From Scleroderma bovista (Eukaryota; Basidiomycota; Agaricomycetes; Boletales; Sclerodermataceae), in the NCBI GenBank assembly GCA_037178675.1, contig JAYMGJ010000271.1, positions 60,033-124,032 on the forward strand: a stretch of 64,000 nt of DNA, in the 5' to 3' direction. The notes below the pieces were generated by a model. The model ran no database searches. It saw only the letters and a list, made by a program, of their open reading frames with translations, and had not been told where the DNA came from. How positions within the stretch are numbered: position 1 is the first letter of the stretch; every line of letters starts with the position of its first letter. The position numbers and the translations under genes were made by a program. Positions 24,304 through 35,205 of the stretch are shown one piece after another.

Positions 24304-24731
24304 CCTTTCAGGTTAGTTGATGAAGTTTGGTCCCTAATGATGCCTTAGATGGAGTAATGAGCAGATAACTATGGTCACACCTAAGGGCTTGTCTTTTCCG
24401 CCCACCGCACGGTCAAGCTTGTCCCATTCAAAGAAGCTACTGATGGCTTGCTTGCAAATGTTTATCTTTAAGTCCTGAGCCATTAGTAGGGTCTGCATGA
24501 AGTTGAGGCTGACATTGGTAAGTTCCGGGAATCGGTCATGTACATTGAGTGATGAGTAGAGTGCCTCGGTGTTTGTCATGAGCTTCGCATGACTACATTC
24601 TAAACTTCCAAGTGTGTTGAGGATGCTGGGAGTCACGTTACCTTTTTCAATTGTGGCCCGAGCCAGTTGCAGCAGTTTACTGCTGCTGTCTAAGTCAGCC
24701 TGCAATGCAAGCATGGTATTGAGTTCTTTCT
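24304..24731 (-). pseudogene. KDZ transposase fragment upstream of the 2.9-kb insertion
   Basis: The minus strand reads NTMLALQADLDSSSKLLQLA, ALYSSLNVHDRFPELTNVSL, AQDLKINICKQAISSFFEWD and AVGGKDKPLG. A short intron ending ...CATTAG follows, then TKLHQLT-stop-KAI, where a TGA at 24308-24310 replaces an expected Arg. It joins the segment at 21382 once the insertion is removed. Its upstream end is cut by a solo LTR at 24732, beyond which only AKLKK remains (25422-25449). The catalytic N-terminal domain is missing from the window. Confidence 0.7.
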
Positions 24732-25421
24732 TGTCAGAACCGTTTCCTCCGACGAACTCCGACGCAAGCGGAGTTAAGTGCGAAGGGTTGTCGACGACAG
24801 GTGGAGGAGATGCGGAAGGGTTTGAGGACTTGGCTTCAGCGTATGTGCTGCGCCCTTGCGATACCTGCGTCCTTGTATTTCGGAGGACTAAGGGACAGAG
24901 AGACGGAGGTCCGACGAAGGTCGGAGTTGCCAGAAGGCAGAGGAGACAGAGGAGGGCAGAGGAGAGTTCGCGGGAGGTATTCAAGCTGATATTCGAACTG
25001 AGGGACAATCCCCTCAGCGTGCGGAGTACTTATACTTTACATCGGGAATGTACAGTAACCGAGAAGCGGAGAGAAACACAGCGGAGACGTAGGTAAGAGT
25101 CTGCGGATGACAAATGGATGAGTAACATACACGGAACGGAGATCAGTGATAAGTGTAACGGATCAAAAGGTTAACGGATCACAGCTATGAGTAATCATAT
25201 CTAATCTAAAACGGGAACAAAGGAAACAGGAACAGAGACGGAACGGAAGCATACGATAACCGGAGGCATAGGCGCGGAACTATATACCAAAAGGAGACGG
25301 AGCGTCAATAGTCGGAGCGGAGATGGATACATAGCGTCGGAGGTGTGCGATTACGATCGGACTTGAGTTTACAACAGACTAGAGGCCTTGCGGAGTCACG
25401 AGGCGTCACGCGGTCGTGACA
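24732..25421. mobile_element. 690-bp solo LTR-like element, target duplication TTTCT
   Basis: TTTCT at 24727-24731 and 25422-25426 flanks a sequence starting TGTCAGAACCG and ending CGGTCGTGACA, a near-perfect short inverted end. Removing it joins KELNTM to AKLKK of the KDZ gene in frame. It is CpG-rich and shows no coding domain. A TATA-like GTACTTATACTTTAC lies near 25025. It is younger than its CpG-poor host by that criterion. Confidence 0.75.
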
Positions 25422-25449
25422 TTTCTTCAGTTTGGCAGGCGCTGTCACG

Positions 25450-26090
25450 CACCAAACAGGTTTGGTACAGTGAACATGGAAGATAACGCCTATATTGAAT
25501 GATCCTTATGCGAAGGATAAGCACGATGGACCCTCATTGTAGCCATCTATCGCACAAGAAGACTATCCTGATGCGAGAGACGAATGCCAATGCAGACAGT
25601 CATCTATCGCATGAGGACCGCCAAGAAGCAGAAGAAACTGAAGGAATAACATCAATTGTGGTATGAGAAAGGAATGCACACATCTGCAGTCCAACTCCCA
25701 TACCAGAACGATCAAAGAAGCCAAAGAATTGATGGAGAAATGAAGGAGAAAGAGAAGAAATAATTTTTAGTGCCCAAATGTCATTTTTAGGCGCCCAGTG
25801 CCAGCATTCTGATATTTTGAATAGCTCCATTGTTTCTGAAGCTATCAGGCACGTGACTATACCGTCAGAGAGCCTAGAACATGGTCTATCTGCCTGTCAA
25901 GTTCCGACGCAAATCCGTTCATTTCCCACGGAGATATTTCCCCCGCAATCCAGACATTCGCTTCATCGCTTACTATGGAGTCCGTATTTTCTCTGGATCA
26001 TTTCTCCGCTATTGCTGCAGATCTCCACTATGTCCTGCTCTTAGGACAGCCTCTCCCAGAGTTCCTGTGCACTGCCTGGCACATTGTATG
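25450..26090 (+). repeat. Right arm of the inverted repeat (copy 2)
   Basis: It starts TGTCACGCACCAAACA. It shares with the minus strand of 23783-22830 the ACCAAAC/GTTTGGT palindrome, the AAGGAT.A.GC block and the coding stretch FISHGDIS..IQTFASS and AADLHYVLLLGQPLPE. It is broken by a stop after about 26085, where it abuts the truncated copia element. Confidence 0.65.
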
Positions 26091-26189
26091 CTGACCCCCC
26101 AAAAAGACCTCTGGACCCCTGGTACCCTTCTTGTGGCTGTTTTGTCTCGGATCAATCCCCCTATTAATCTCAGATCTTCCCCATTGTTG

Positions 26190-29100
26190 TCCCATCAAAT
26201 TCCTAATGGTACACAGCCCCCCATCAAACTTCTTAGGCTGTGTGCCTAACATCGACCACCTTCATGTATTTGGCTGTGGAGCCTTTGTATACCTCCCAGG
26301 CTCAGCTCGAGCAAATAAGATGGCTCCAAAGTTGGAGCTTATGACCTATGTCGGTGTTGCCCCTGGAAATGAGCGCAACTTCTTGTTTATGTGCTCCACC
26401 AATGCAGTATTTACCACTGCTCACGCTGTCTTTGACAAGCGTCATTTCCCTCGCTGCCCCAAAAACAGGCATGAACCTCTCGCGAACCCTTTTGGAAGGG
26501 TAAATCCAAAACCTACCACCGATCGACCAGGGAATCCCCCTGATGATATTGACAGTGATGACGATGTGGAACACAACCATGGCTACCCACATCCCCAAGC
26601 GCAGGATGATGATCCAAAGCGTGAGGAACCCAAGGCTCCTGAGGAAGAGCCTAATCAAATAAATCCTCCCCATACGCCATCTCCAGTGCCTCCACCGGCA
26701 CCGAGAATGCCTTCACCGGTGAGAAACCCACCACCTCTGGCACTGCAGTGCCCTGGCCGAGCTGAACGCCGCCAGAATGCGCCGCAACCCCCTGCAGTGA
26801 ATATCCCTGCCCGCCCCCAACATGAACGTAGAGCACCATTGCGCCCTGGTAATGTGTATGGTGAGCAGCGACATCCCGTTGAGCAACTCTGGGATATCAA
26901 AAGTGCCTCTCGATGGCGAGAAACAGTGGGTGAGGCCCCTAGGCCCCCACAACCGGACACACCAGACCATGTTCCTGGTGGTTTCCCCGACACCTCTGCA
27001 ACGCCCAGTGAGGAAGATGTGCAAAAGATGTGCGAGGAAGGGGGAGAAAACCTAGTCCGATTCCTGATGGGTAAAGCCCTCGAAACCTGCAAGCCTCAAT
27101 ATGAGAGCATCCACAACTGGTCCTACAAGGACATTGCTCGCTTACCCCAAGCTGAGCAGAAACTCTGGCGACTTGCTTGCCAAGAAGAGCTCGACATGCT
27201 GCGAAAGCGCAAAGTCTTTGAACTAGTTGACCATCCCTGAGACCGGAAGGTCATAAAAAATTGATGGGTCTTCGACGTGAAGTCGGATGGCCACAAGAAA
27301 GCCCGCTTACACTGCAAGCATTTCTCAATGTTTCATGACAAAACATTTTAAAAAATAGAAGAAAGAGATACTCTTTTATTTACAATTTTGTTCAACAAAA
27401 AAGACAAATATCATACAGCATTAATTTTGTCATTTTTGTGTCAAGACAGATTTGAGATCATTTCTTATGTTGGGACTATAAAATATTTAACCTTTTTCTT
27501 CTACCTGTCCCTTGCAAAATAAATAAATAAATGACAATGTAACTTTTCTCACGGCAAGCATTTTCCAATTTTCTGCAGTGCAAAATTGAATCAAAAGACA
27601 CTCTATTCCACAAAAATACATGTTTAGGAGATATGCTATATGTTTTTGGTCATAACACTCTAGCCAGCCAATCAGCATCCAGGAACAATGATGTTTCTTG
27701 AAGGAAAATTTATTGTTTCTTTTAACATGTTTTCAAGAAGAATATGGTATCTTATTTTTAATAACACATACTGAAATACTTGCTATGAGAAAAGTTACAT
27801 TGTCTTTTCTTTATTTGTTTTGCAAGGCACAGGCAGAAGAAAAAGGTTAAATATTTTATAGTCCCAACATAAGAAATGATCTCAAATCATGTCTTGACAC
27901 AAAAATGACAAAATTAATGCTGTATGATATTTGTCTTTTTTGTTGAACAAAATTTTAAACAAAAGAGTATTTCTTACTTCTATTTTTTTACAATGTTTTG
28001 TCATGAAACATTGAGAAATGCTTGCAGTGTTAGTAGCGAAAGGCTTCTCCCAGGTTGAGGGATTAGATTTCAACCAGGTCTTCTCACCAGTTGTGCGCTT
28101 TGAAACAGTGCGCCTCATGCTTGCGCTTGCCACACTTGAGAATTGGTATATCACTGGACTCGACATTCAGAGCGCCTACTTGTATGGCAAGCTCGACAAA
28201 GAGATCTACATGGAACAACCCAAAGGGTTTGCAGTTCCCGGGCAAGAGTGCAAAGTGCTCCACCTCTGGCGTGCCCTCTATGGCCTCAAACAGGCTGGCC
28301 TAGCTTGGTGGTGCACACTCGATGAGTCTCTCAAGGAGCTCGGGTTTGAGCACCTTAAGTCTGAAGCAGGCATCTTCTTCTACAAGAAGAAAGGCACCAA
28401 CATTGTCATTGGTATTATCTACGTTGACGACGCACTATTCTGTGGCCCTAACAAGGCTGTTGTTGATGCCATCAAAGCACAATTCATGTGCAAATGGGAG
28501 TGCAGAGACCTTGGAGAACCTAAAGAGTTCCTCCGAATGTGAATCACTTGCAAAGGTCGCACTATCCACCTGGATCAATGCGCATACCTTCAAAAGGTCG
28601 TCGAACGCTGTGGCATGCTCAATGCAAAGTCCGCAAGCACCCCACTGCCGGCTGGCTACTATGCCGCCAAAAATACAGAGCCTGTTGATGCGGAACTCTG
28701 CTCCCGTTTCCAGATTGTTATTGGGTCCCTTCTGTACCTTATGTTAGGCACTAGGCCTGACATTGCCTTTGCAGTCATGCATCTCTCGCACCATGCCACG
28801 AACCCATCCCAGGACCACCTGTCCAAAGTGCTTTATATCTGTCACTACTTGATTGGTACACCTAATTACTCCCTAGTGTACAATGGTGGATCCGGTGCTG
28901 GCCTGATTGCATGCACGGACTCAGATTGGGGATCAGACCCTACCTCTCGCCTCTCGCAGACAGGTTTCTACCTGAAGCTTGCAGATGGCTTGATCAGTTG
29001 GACTTCTTGTGTGCAGAAGACTATTGTGTACTCGTCCACTGAGGCCGAATACATGGCTTTGAGCGATTGTGCTTGCCAAGTTACCTGGATTCAGAGTTTA

Positions 29101-29379
29101 CTTGGTGAACTCGGCTATAAGCTGAAAGCTATCCTGATTTGCAGTGATAATCAGGGGTCCATATTCATGGCATCCAACCCTGTAACGGAGCCTCGCTCCA
29201 AGCACATTGACATCTGCTACCACGGAATCCGTGAGTCAGTCGTGAAAGGTAACGTGGAACTATTCTTTATTGATGGTGCTGAGAATCCCGCCGATCTGCT
29301 CACCAAGAACTTACCCTGCAAGAAATTCATGAAGTTCAGAGCTCAACTAGGCTTACAGTTTCCCTCTGGCAGCATCTAG
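26190..29379 (+). pseudogene. Ty1/copia polyprotein, 5'-truncated and interrupted
   Basis: The visible part begins in the integrase C-terminal region (NIDHLHVFGCGAFVYLPG), with a Pro-rich linker to about 27000. The reverse transcriptase follows (QVEGLDFNQVFSPVVRFETV, LDIQSAYLYGKLDKEIYMEQ, YGLKQAGLAWW, IIYVDDALFCG). RNase H comes last (ACTDSDWGSDPTSRLSQ, SSTEAEYMALSD, DNQGSIFMASNP), ending at 29379. Gag, protease and the integrase core are absent. Three TGA codons replace expected Arg: 27238-27240, 27262-27264 and 28540-28542. A 720-bp MITE (27310-28029) splits RL|VAKGFSQ; without it the frame is continuous. The catalytic YVDD is intact. A polypurine run precedes the 3' LTR. Confidence 0.9.
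27310..28029. mobile_element. 720-bp PIF/Harbinger-type MITE, target duplication TTA
   Basis: The ends are perfect inverted repeats starting CACTGCAAGCATTTC. TTA at 27307-27309 and 28030-28032 is the duplicated target, diagnostic of PIF/Harbinger (3-bp TWA). The two arms stay similar for about 230-245 bp (to about 27545 and from about 27785). The centre is AT-rich and non-coding. It sits in the copia RT region; excision on paper restores KARL-VAKG. No transposase is encoded, so it depends on another element. Confidence 0.9.
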
Positions 29380-29425
29380 TGCCTTATTCACTGAAGTGCT
29401 CTACGTGCAGCACAGCGAGGGGGAG

Positions 29426-29713
29426 TGTTGAAGTCACACGTGCACCCGGCATAAACTGTCAACGAAGTGCACACAAGACTGCGACCCATATTAGTGTAGA
29501 CTTAGTAATAGTCCTCTTTAGAGTAGATGTTACATGTCACACATCACACGTCACAGTCACGTATCACACTATTTGTTGTATATAAACAGTGTTCATTGCT
29601 TATATAATATAACAGCTCTTAACCAGCTACCGCTACCATCTCAGGTTGTGCACTCCACCCAACAGGTGAGTTGGAGTAGCAGTTCCTCTACGTATATAGG
29701 TATTGCTTCACCA
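29426..29713 (+). repeat. Ty1/copia 3' LTR
   Basis: It starts TGTTGAAGTC directly after the purine run AGCGAGGGGGAG and ends CTTCACCA. It contains TATATAA near 29579. The same LTR occurs as a solo copy at 38196-38469 in the other orientation, where the end reads CTTCAACA. Its right side abuts the truncated integrase of the gypsy element. Confidence 0.85.
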
Positions 29714-32700
29714 TAATCACGAACCCTAGCGGAGGTCATGTTGTGTTCTGGGTAGACAGAGATGTTAGGGTGATGGCCCTTGTTAGCAAAGAATAGAGAG
29801 ACTCCGGTGGTAGCACTTGGTGCGTTGTTGTAAGCGAACTCCACCAGTGGGAGTAAGTCCGCCCAGTTGTCCTGCTGGTAGTTGCAGTAGATCCGGAGGT
29901 ACTGTTCCAGCATCTGGTTAGACCGCTGTCTGGCCATCACCCTCTGGGTGGTAACTGGAGGTGAAGTGGAGGCGCATGTCGAGGGCCTTTCCAAGTGACC
30001 AGAAGAAGTGAGAGACAAACTCTGTACCATGATCTGACATGACATGGGTGGGAACACCGTGCTTGGAGAATACATGGAGCAAGAAGAGTTTTGCAAGCTC
30101 CGGGCTAGTGATGGTGTCATGAGTAGGAATGAATATGGCTTGTTTAGAAAGCCTGTCTACTACGACCAGGATGGCTGTGAAGCCAGTGGATGAAGGGAGT
30201 TGCTTGATGAAATCCATAGAGATGGAATTCCAAGGCTTCTCCGGTATGGGGAGCTGTTTCAGCAATCTGTAGGGTCTATGGCGCAGTGTCTTAGCTCTTG
30301 TGCAGGAGGTACAGGACTGGACGTAATCTTTGACGAAGGTCCGGAGACCGGGCCAAGTATACTCACGCCAGATTAGCTCTAGGGTCCAGTTTTGCCCAAA
30401 GTGACCAGTGAGTGGGTGATCGTGTCGATACTGGAGTACCCAGAGACGGAGGTCATTCAAGTCCAGTACGTATATGCAACTGTCTAGTCAGAGGAATCCA
30501 GCCTCGTCGGTGGACCAACGAGAGTCCGGTGGATCTGTGAGGTGGACCTGGGCAATGGGATCAGAGGGTAGTGCAGAGAGGATGTCGCTATGGAGTGTTT
30601 CCACGTCCATAATTGCAACTGCATGGAGGACTGGGAACTCTAGATAGGTGGCGTGAAGTGAGTTAGACAATTGTTCTTGAGTGAACACCGGCCGGCGGTT
30701 TTGGGGGTTAATCCGGGTGTAGCCACTATCCCCCTCTTTGGGGTAGACATCCCATTATCTAGTGAGAGCATCTGGCTTGGCACCGAGTTTTCCGGGGCGG
30801 AAACAAATGACAAGATTAAATTGAGATAAAAATTCAGACCACCAGGCTTGCCAGTGGGAAAGTACTTGTGAGGTAGAGAAGTACTCGAGGTTTTTGTGGT
30901 CCGTGACGACGTCTATGGGAGTGGCAGAACCTTCTAGGTAGTGGCACCAATTCCGGAATGCCTCGAAGATGGCAAGTAGTTCTTTATCGTTCGTGTTGTA
31001 GTTTAACTCTGGAGCAGTCAAGGTCCAGGAGTAGTAGGTGACCGGACGGATCTCTCCATCGGTGCAGGTAATAGACAAGATACTGGCGACAGCATAGTCA
31101 GAGGCATCAGTTTCCACGATGATAGGGGTGTCCAGAATAAAGTGGGTGAGGATAGGCACAGTGGTGAAGGTGTGTTTGAGCGCTGTAGAGACAGTCCTGT
31201 CTCTAGGTGTAGAATTGGTAGTACTGATACTGGACTCTTACCTTAGCTATGTAGGCTTGTACTTAGCTTACTAAGCAACTTCCCTCTTTCCTCTGTATAT
31301 GTTTGATCTCAGTCCTGGAGTGACTGAACACCTCTACTCTCCCTAGTTTCCTCTAGTCTCCCCAGTCCCTGGGAGCTCTGCCAGACCTCCAGAAGTCCCT
31401 GGGTCGAGCGTGCCTCACCTGAGGCAGCAGCAACACCCAACCCCCCCCTACAGCGCATTGAAAGAATGTTGACAGTCCTCGGAGAAGTTCCAAGGGGCAT
31501 CTTTCCAGGTGAGCCGGGTAAGAGGGACCACAATGTCAGAGTAGTTGAAGATGAACCAGCGGTAGAAATTGGAAAAGCCCAAGAAGGACTGGATGTCCTT
31601 TACCTTTCAAGGTTCAGGCCAGTCGGAGATAGTTTGGATCTTGTCCAGAGACATAGTCAAACCGTCCGGAGAGACGCAATAGCTGAGGTACTCTACTGAG
31701 TTCAAGTGGAACTCACATTTCTCTGGTTTGGCAAAAAGGCCATGTAACCGGAGTCGGTGGAGCACTTCCCGGACATGCTGCTGGTGGGACTCCATATCCT
31801 TGGAGTAGATGAGGATGTCGTTGAGGTACACGACGACACAGACATCCTGCATGTCAGCAAAGATGGTGTTGACAAAGTGCTGGAAGGCTGCTGGGGTGTT
31901 AGTGAGGCCGAAGGGCATGACTAACCACTTGTAGGACCCATAGCGCATGCGGAAGGCAGTTTTCCATTCATTGCCCAGAGCAATCCGGACAAGGTGGTAG
32001 GCATGCTGGAGGTTGATCTTGGAGTAGATTTTAGCATGGCTGGGAGAGTCCAAAAGGTTGGAAATGAGAGGGAGTGGGTAGCGATCCTTTTTGGTGATTT
32101 TGTTGAGGCCTCGGAAGTCAATGCAGAGGCGGAGTGAGCCATCCTTCTTCTTAATGAAGAGGACTGGAGCAGCATGGGAAGAGGCGGTAGGATGGATGAA
32201 ACCTGTATTCAGATTTTCATCAATGAAAGTCTGGAGAGCGGAGAGCTCAACCAGAGACAGTGAGTAGAGAGTTCCCAGAGGTGGGGAAGTACCTTCTTCA
32301 AGGTCGATCTTCAAGTCGTAGTCACGATGTGGGGGAAGTTCAGAGGCCTTCGCCTTGCTGAACACATCCGTGTAATTGTGATACTCCAAAGGAACAATGT
32401 CCAGGACCAGAGGATTGGATGTGGAGGAAGACTGGGCCTTCACTGAGTCGGAGGGACATAGCTGAAGTTGGTATTTCGTAGATCCCTCTAATTTGCACAC
32501 GCACACAAATGCAGCTGCGTTAATCAGAGAGATGTGTGGAGGGGTGCAAACCGGAGTGTCGACAGATGGCGTGAGGCCGGGGTCAGATTGGCTGGAGAGG
32601 CTGGAGACAGGGTTACCAGACAGAACTGGAGAGGGGGTCGATGGGGGCACTAGCAAACTTTCTGCAGGAGTCTGGAATGTTAAACTGCTCAGTACCCAGT

Positions 32701-33052
32701 CAATCAACAGATTGTAGCGGGTGAGCCAGTTATGTCCAAGGACGATCAAGCATTCAGAATCTAATGGAGTGAGGTAAAAGGTCATAGGGGTGACATCACC
32801 AGATGCAGGGAACTTCACTGATAAATTGATGGCTTGAGTGATTACAAAATTTGAGGTACTGTCAAAGAGCCAGAGTACAATCAGAGAAATGGAGTAAGTT
32901 AGGAGAGAGTGTCCGAGAGCATATTTGGTATCTACAAAACAGTGTGTGGAACTGGAGTCCACAAGCACACGGAGTTCTGGTAAATCATAAGACAAAAGGA
33001 AAACATGAGGCATAAGAGAGTTAGGATCTAAGAGAGCGGATGTGTTGAGTCA
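29714..33052 (-). pseudogene. Ty3/gypsy Pol, truncated, catalytic residues mutated
   Basis: On the minus strand from about 33010: aspartic protease (LVDSSSTHCFVD, with DSS where DSG is expected), reverse transcriptase (31610-32270), RNase H (30755-31159; VETDASDYAVASIL, DVVTDHKNLEYF), the H2C2 zinc segment (about 30330-30440) and the integrase core (about 29900-30250; DFIKQLPSSTGF, SDHGTEFVSHFF). The element is cut at 29714 by the copia LTR, so the integrase C-terminus, chromodomain and 3' LTR are gone. The RT motif YLDD reads YLND (codon 31820-31822) and the motif-A Asp is Asn (KINLQ). TGA at 33050-33052, 31607-31609 and 30488-30490 replace Arg. A 2-nt deletion near 29929 shifts the frame. 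A solo LTR (31184-31452) splits SFNAL|KHTFTTV. Confidence 0.9.
31184..31452. mobile_element. 269-bp solo LTR-like insertion in gypsy Pol
   Basis: It starts TGTAGAGACAG and ends CCCCTACA (inverted ends TGTAG/CTACA). It is flanked by GCGC at 31180-31183 and 31453-31456. Removing it restores the Pol reading SFNALKHTF between RT and RNase H. A 4-bp duplication is at the short end for LTR elements. No coding capacity. Confidence 0.75.
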
Positions 33053-33117
33053 GGCCTCCTTGGGTGCACTTCCGGAGTCAATGCAGCTTGCCGGTTGTGT
33101 GGAGGGCCAGGAACTGC

Positions 33118-34617
33118 TTACTCTTTTTTTGACTTGGAGTTGGCACCCGAGTTAGAGTCTGTCTTACCGGACTCAGTAGCAATGGCCACAGCGCGAGCTT
33201 TGGCCTTTTTGGTCTTTTTAGGACAGTTGTCTGCAAAATGACCGGTACCTCCACAGAACATGCAGAGGTTGTTGTCTAGTGGCCGCTTTTGCTCATTGGC
33301 GGTGAGCTTTCCATCCTTACCAAGCTTGTTGGTGAGGTCTGGTCTGGTGGAACCGGAAGAGGATGGATTGCTGGTCGTTTTCAATGACCCAGCAGTGGCG
33401 GAACTAGAGGTGTTGCCGGACTTGGATTTCTCCTTGCCAGACTTGGGTGAGTTGCCTCCGGAGTTGGAGGTCTTAGCTGGGGACGAGGTGGACTGACTCT
33501 TTGTGGTATGAGCAATCTCGTCTTTGCGCTCCCAGTAGCGTGCATCAATCTCCTGGCATAGTGCCCAGAGTCCATGGAGAGTCAGGGGCTTGCCAACTTG
33601 AGCAATTTCATCTTTTAGACGATCCAGGAGTCTGGAGTAGAAGAGGTGGTGAAGCACACCATCTCCATAGTCCTGGACTTGGGAGGTGAGGCGGTTGAAG
33701 TCCACGATATACCGCGTAACGCGGTGTGCGTCCTTCATCTGGAGGTGTTCAAGCTGGTGCTCAGCATCAGCGATGGGGTCATGAGGTCCGAACGTACTTT
33801 GTAGTTCAGCAATGAAGTGGACCCAGCTATCCATCCAGCACGGATGGTCAGCCGGATCGCCGGAGTTCAGGAGGTCCGGTTCGAACCATTCCAATGTCAT
33901 ACCTTTGAGATAGGACTGAGCAAAGGTTACCTTAGCCCTATCTAGGTGGAACACTTTGGCGTGGTCCTGGAAGCAGAGCTCACATTGGGCCAAGAAGGTC
34001 CGGAGCTTTTTGGGGTCTGTGCCATTGAAGGTGTCCGGTTCGCAGACTTTGGCATGGGAGGAGGAGGACTCATTAGTCCAGCAGGAAGAGCGGGAGAGGC
34101 GGTTGACAGCGATGGTGAGGTTGTGGAAGACCACTAGACTTGGGTCTAGGTCCTCCGTGGCGTCAAGGAAATCCTTGTCGTCGTCATCATCGTTGTCATT
34201 GCCATCTCCAGGGTCGTCTGGATCATCTCCAGGACTGTCCTCAGGGCCGAACCATTGGTAACAGCCAGTGTTGGGGTGTTCCGGAGTAGAGTTGCAACAG
34301 TAGGGGAAGCCGTCACCAGGAACAGATCCACGGTGACCAGGGTCTGCAGAACCACAAAGGCTCTGAAAAGCAGCATCGCGACGCAGAGTCATCAACACTA
34401 CTGGGCTTCGAGCTGTGAAGCTCCAGAATTGGCTTACAGAAGCCGGAGGTTGCCTGAGGTTAGACAGGGCTTGTTGGGTGGCAGAGAGGTGGAGGTCGTC
34501 TACTGCACCTGCTTCCTCAGCAAGTGCTGCAGCGGTACGAGCATGAGAGCACGTGGTCATAGTCATAAGGAAACTGGACAGGATATGTGTACGAGGTTTG
34601 GGACAGTGAACCCACAC
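33118..34617 (-). CDS. Ty3/gypsy Gag with CCHC zinc knuckle
   Basis: An open frame of 499 codons. It has an Asp-rich segment (GNDNDDDDDKDF), the retrotransposon gag domain (about residues 190-360: PDTFNGTDPKKLRTFLAQCE, FEPDLLNSGDP, VQDYGDGVLHHLFY), a Ser/Lys/Gly-rich linker and the knuckle CMFCGGTGHFADNC near the C-terminus. Gag binds RNA and builds the virus-like particle. It lies directly inside the 5' LTR (34637-35205) and upstream of Pol. It has no internal stop, but many Trp, Cys and His residues suggest CpG decay as in Pol, so function is doubtful. The ATG at 34617 is the first in frame after the LTR; the exact start is not certain. Confidence 0.85.
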   Translation of the reverse strand: MWVHCPKPRTHILSSFLMTMTTCSHARTAAALAEEAGAVDDLHLSATQQALSNLRQPPASVSQFWSFTARSPVVLMTLRRDAAFQSLCGSADPGHRGSVPGDGFPYCCNSTPEHPNTGCYQWFGPEDSPGDDPDDPGDGNDNDDDDDKDFLDATEDLDPSLVVFHNLTIAVNRLSRSSCWTNESSSSHAKVCEPDTFNGTDPKKLRTFLAQCELCFQDHAKVFHLDRAKVTFAQSYLKGMTLEWFEPDLLNSGDPADHPCWMDSWVHFIAELQSTFGPHDPIADAEHQLEHLQMKDAHRVTRYIVDFNRLTSQVQDYGDGVLHHLFYSRLLDRLKDEIAQVGKPLTLHGLWALCQEIDARYWERKDEIAHTTKSQSTSSPAKTSNSGGNSPKSGKEKSKSGNTSSSATAGSLKTTSNPSSSGSTRPDLTNKLGKDGKLTANEQKRPLDNNLCMFCGGTGHFADNCPKKTKKAKARAVAIATESGKTDSNSGANSKSKKE

Positions 34618-34636
34618 AAGTGTGAGTCTGAAATAC

Positions 34637-35205
34637 TGTCAAGTCTGGGTCTACTCCAGTAGGGGGTTTGGTCAAGTCCAGACGGAAATGGACAAAGGAG
34701 GAGGGCAGAGGGCTGGACAAGGGATTAGTTCAGCCGGAGTTGGTGACCGCTTGGATTCAACGACAAGGACAATGTGCATTGATCCCTTGCGTAGGTTCCA
34801 GTCAAGGTGACAGAGACAGAGACTGGAGTAGTGACTAGGTTGATTTCAGACTGAGGGGTACAGGATAATCTACAGAGTACTTATACTAAGTGCAAACTAG
34901 GGATGAGTATATATGGTGACAAGTAAACAGCCTAATGGCAGACAAAGGACGACCAGAGTAAGGGATAGACCAGGTCTGATGAAAATAAAGTCAGGTCCGG
35001 TGAAAATGATACAAGGCAGGAGATATATCGAGTATGTGGAGAACTCACGAACAGGCAGGGTAGATGGGGAAGTGTGGTAAGGACTGGATGCAGACTAGAC
35101 CAAGGGTCGTAGTTAGCAGAAGCATATCTGCATGTCCATGACCAGAGTAAGTGACGGGCGACCAGAGTAACCGGATAAGATCTGGAGTTGGACATGGTTG
35201 TAACA
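34637..35205 (-). repeat. Ty3/gypsy 5' LTR (older copy)
   Basis: Read on the minus strand it starts TGTTACAACCATG and ends CAGACTTGACA. It aligns along its length with the LTR at 61507-62148. Nearly every CCGG, CG or GTCG of that copy is CCAG, TG or GTTG here. It is inserted into the C-terminal coding part of the gene at 35206-36581. Confidence 0.85.

Noticed and set aside
26651..27092. Minus-strand frames within the copia region
   Set aside because: Shadows of the Pro-rich linker of the copia polyprotein.
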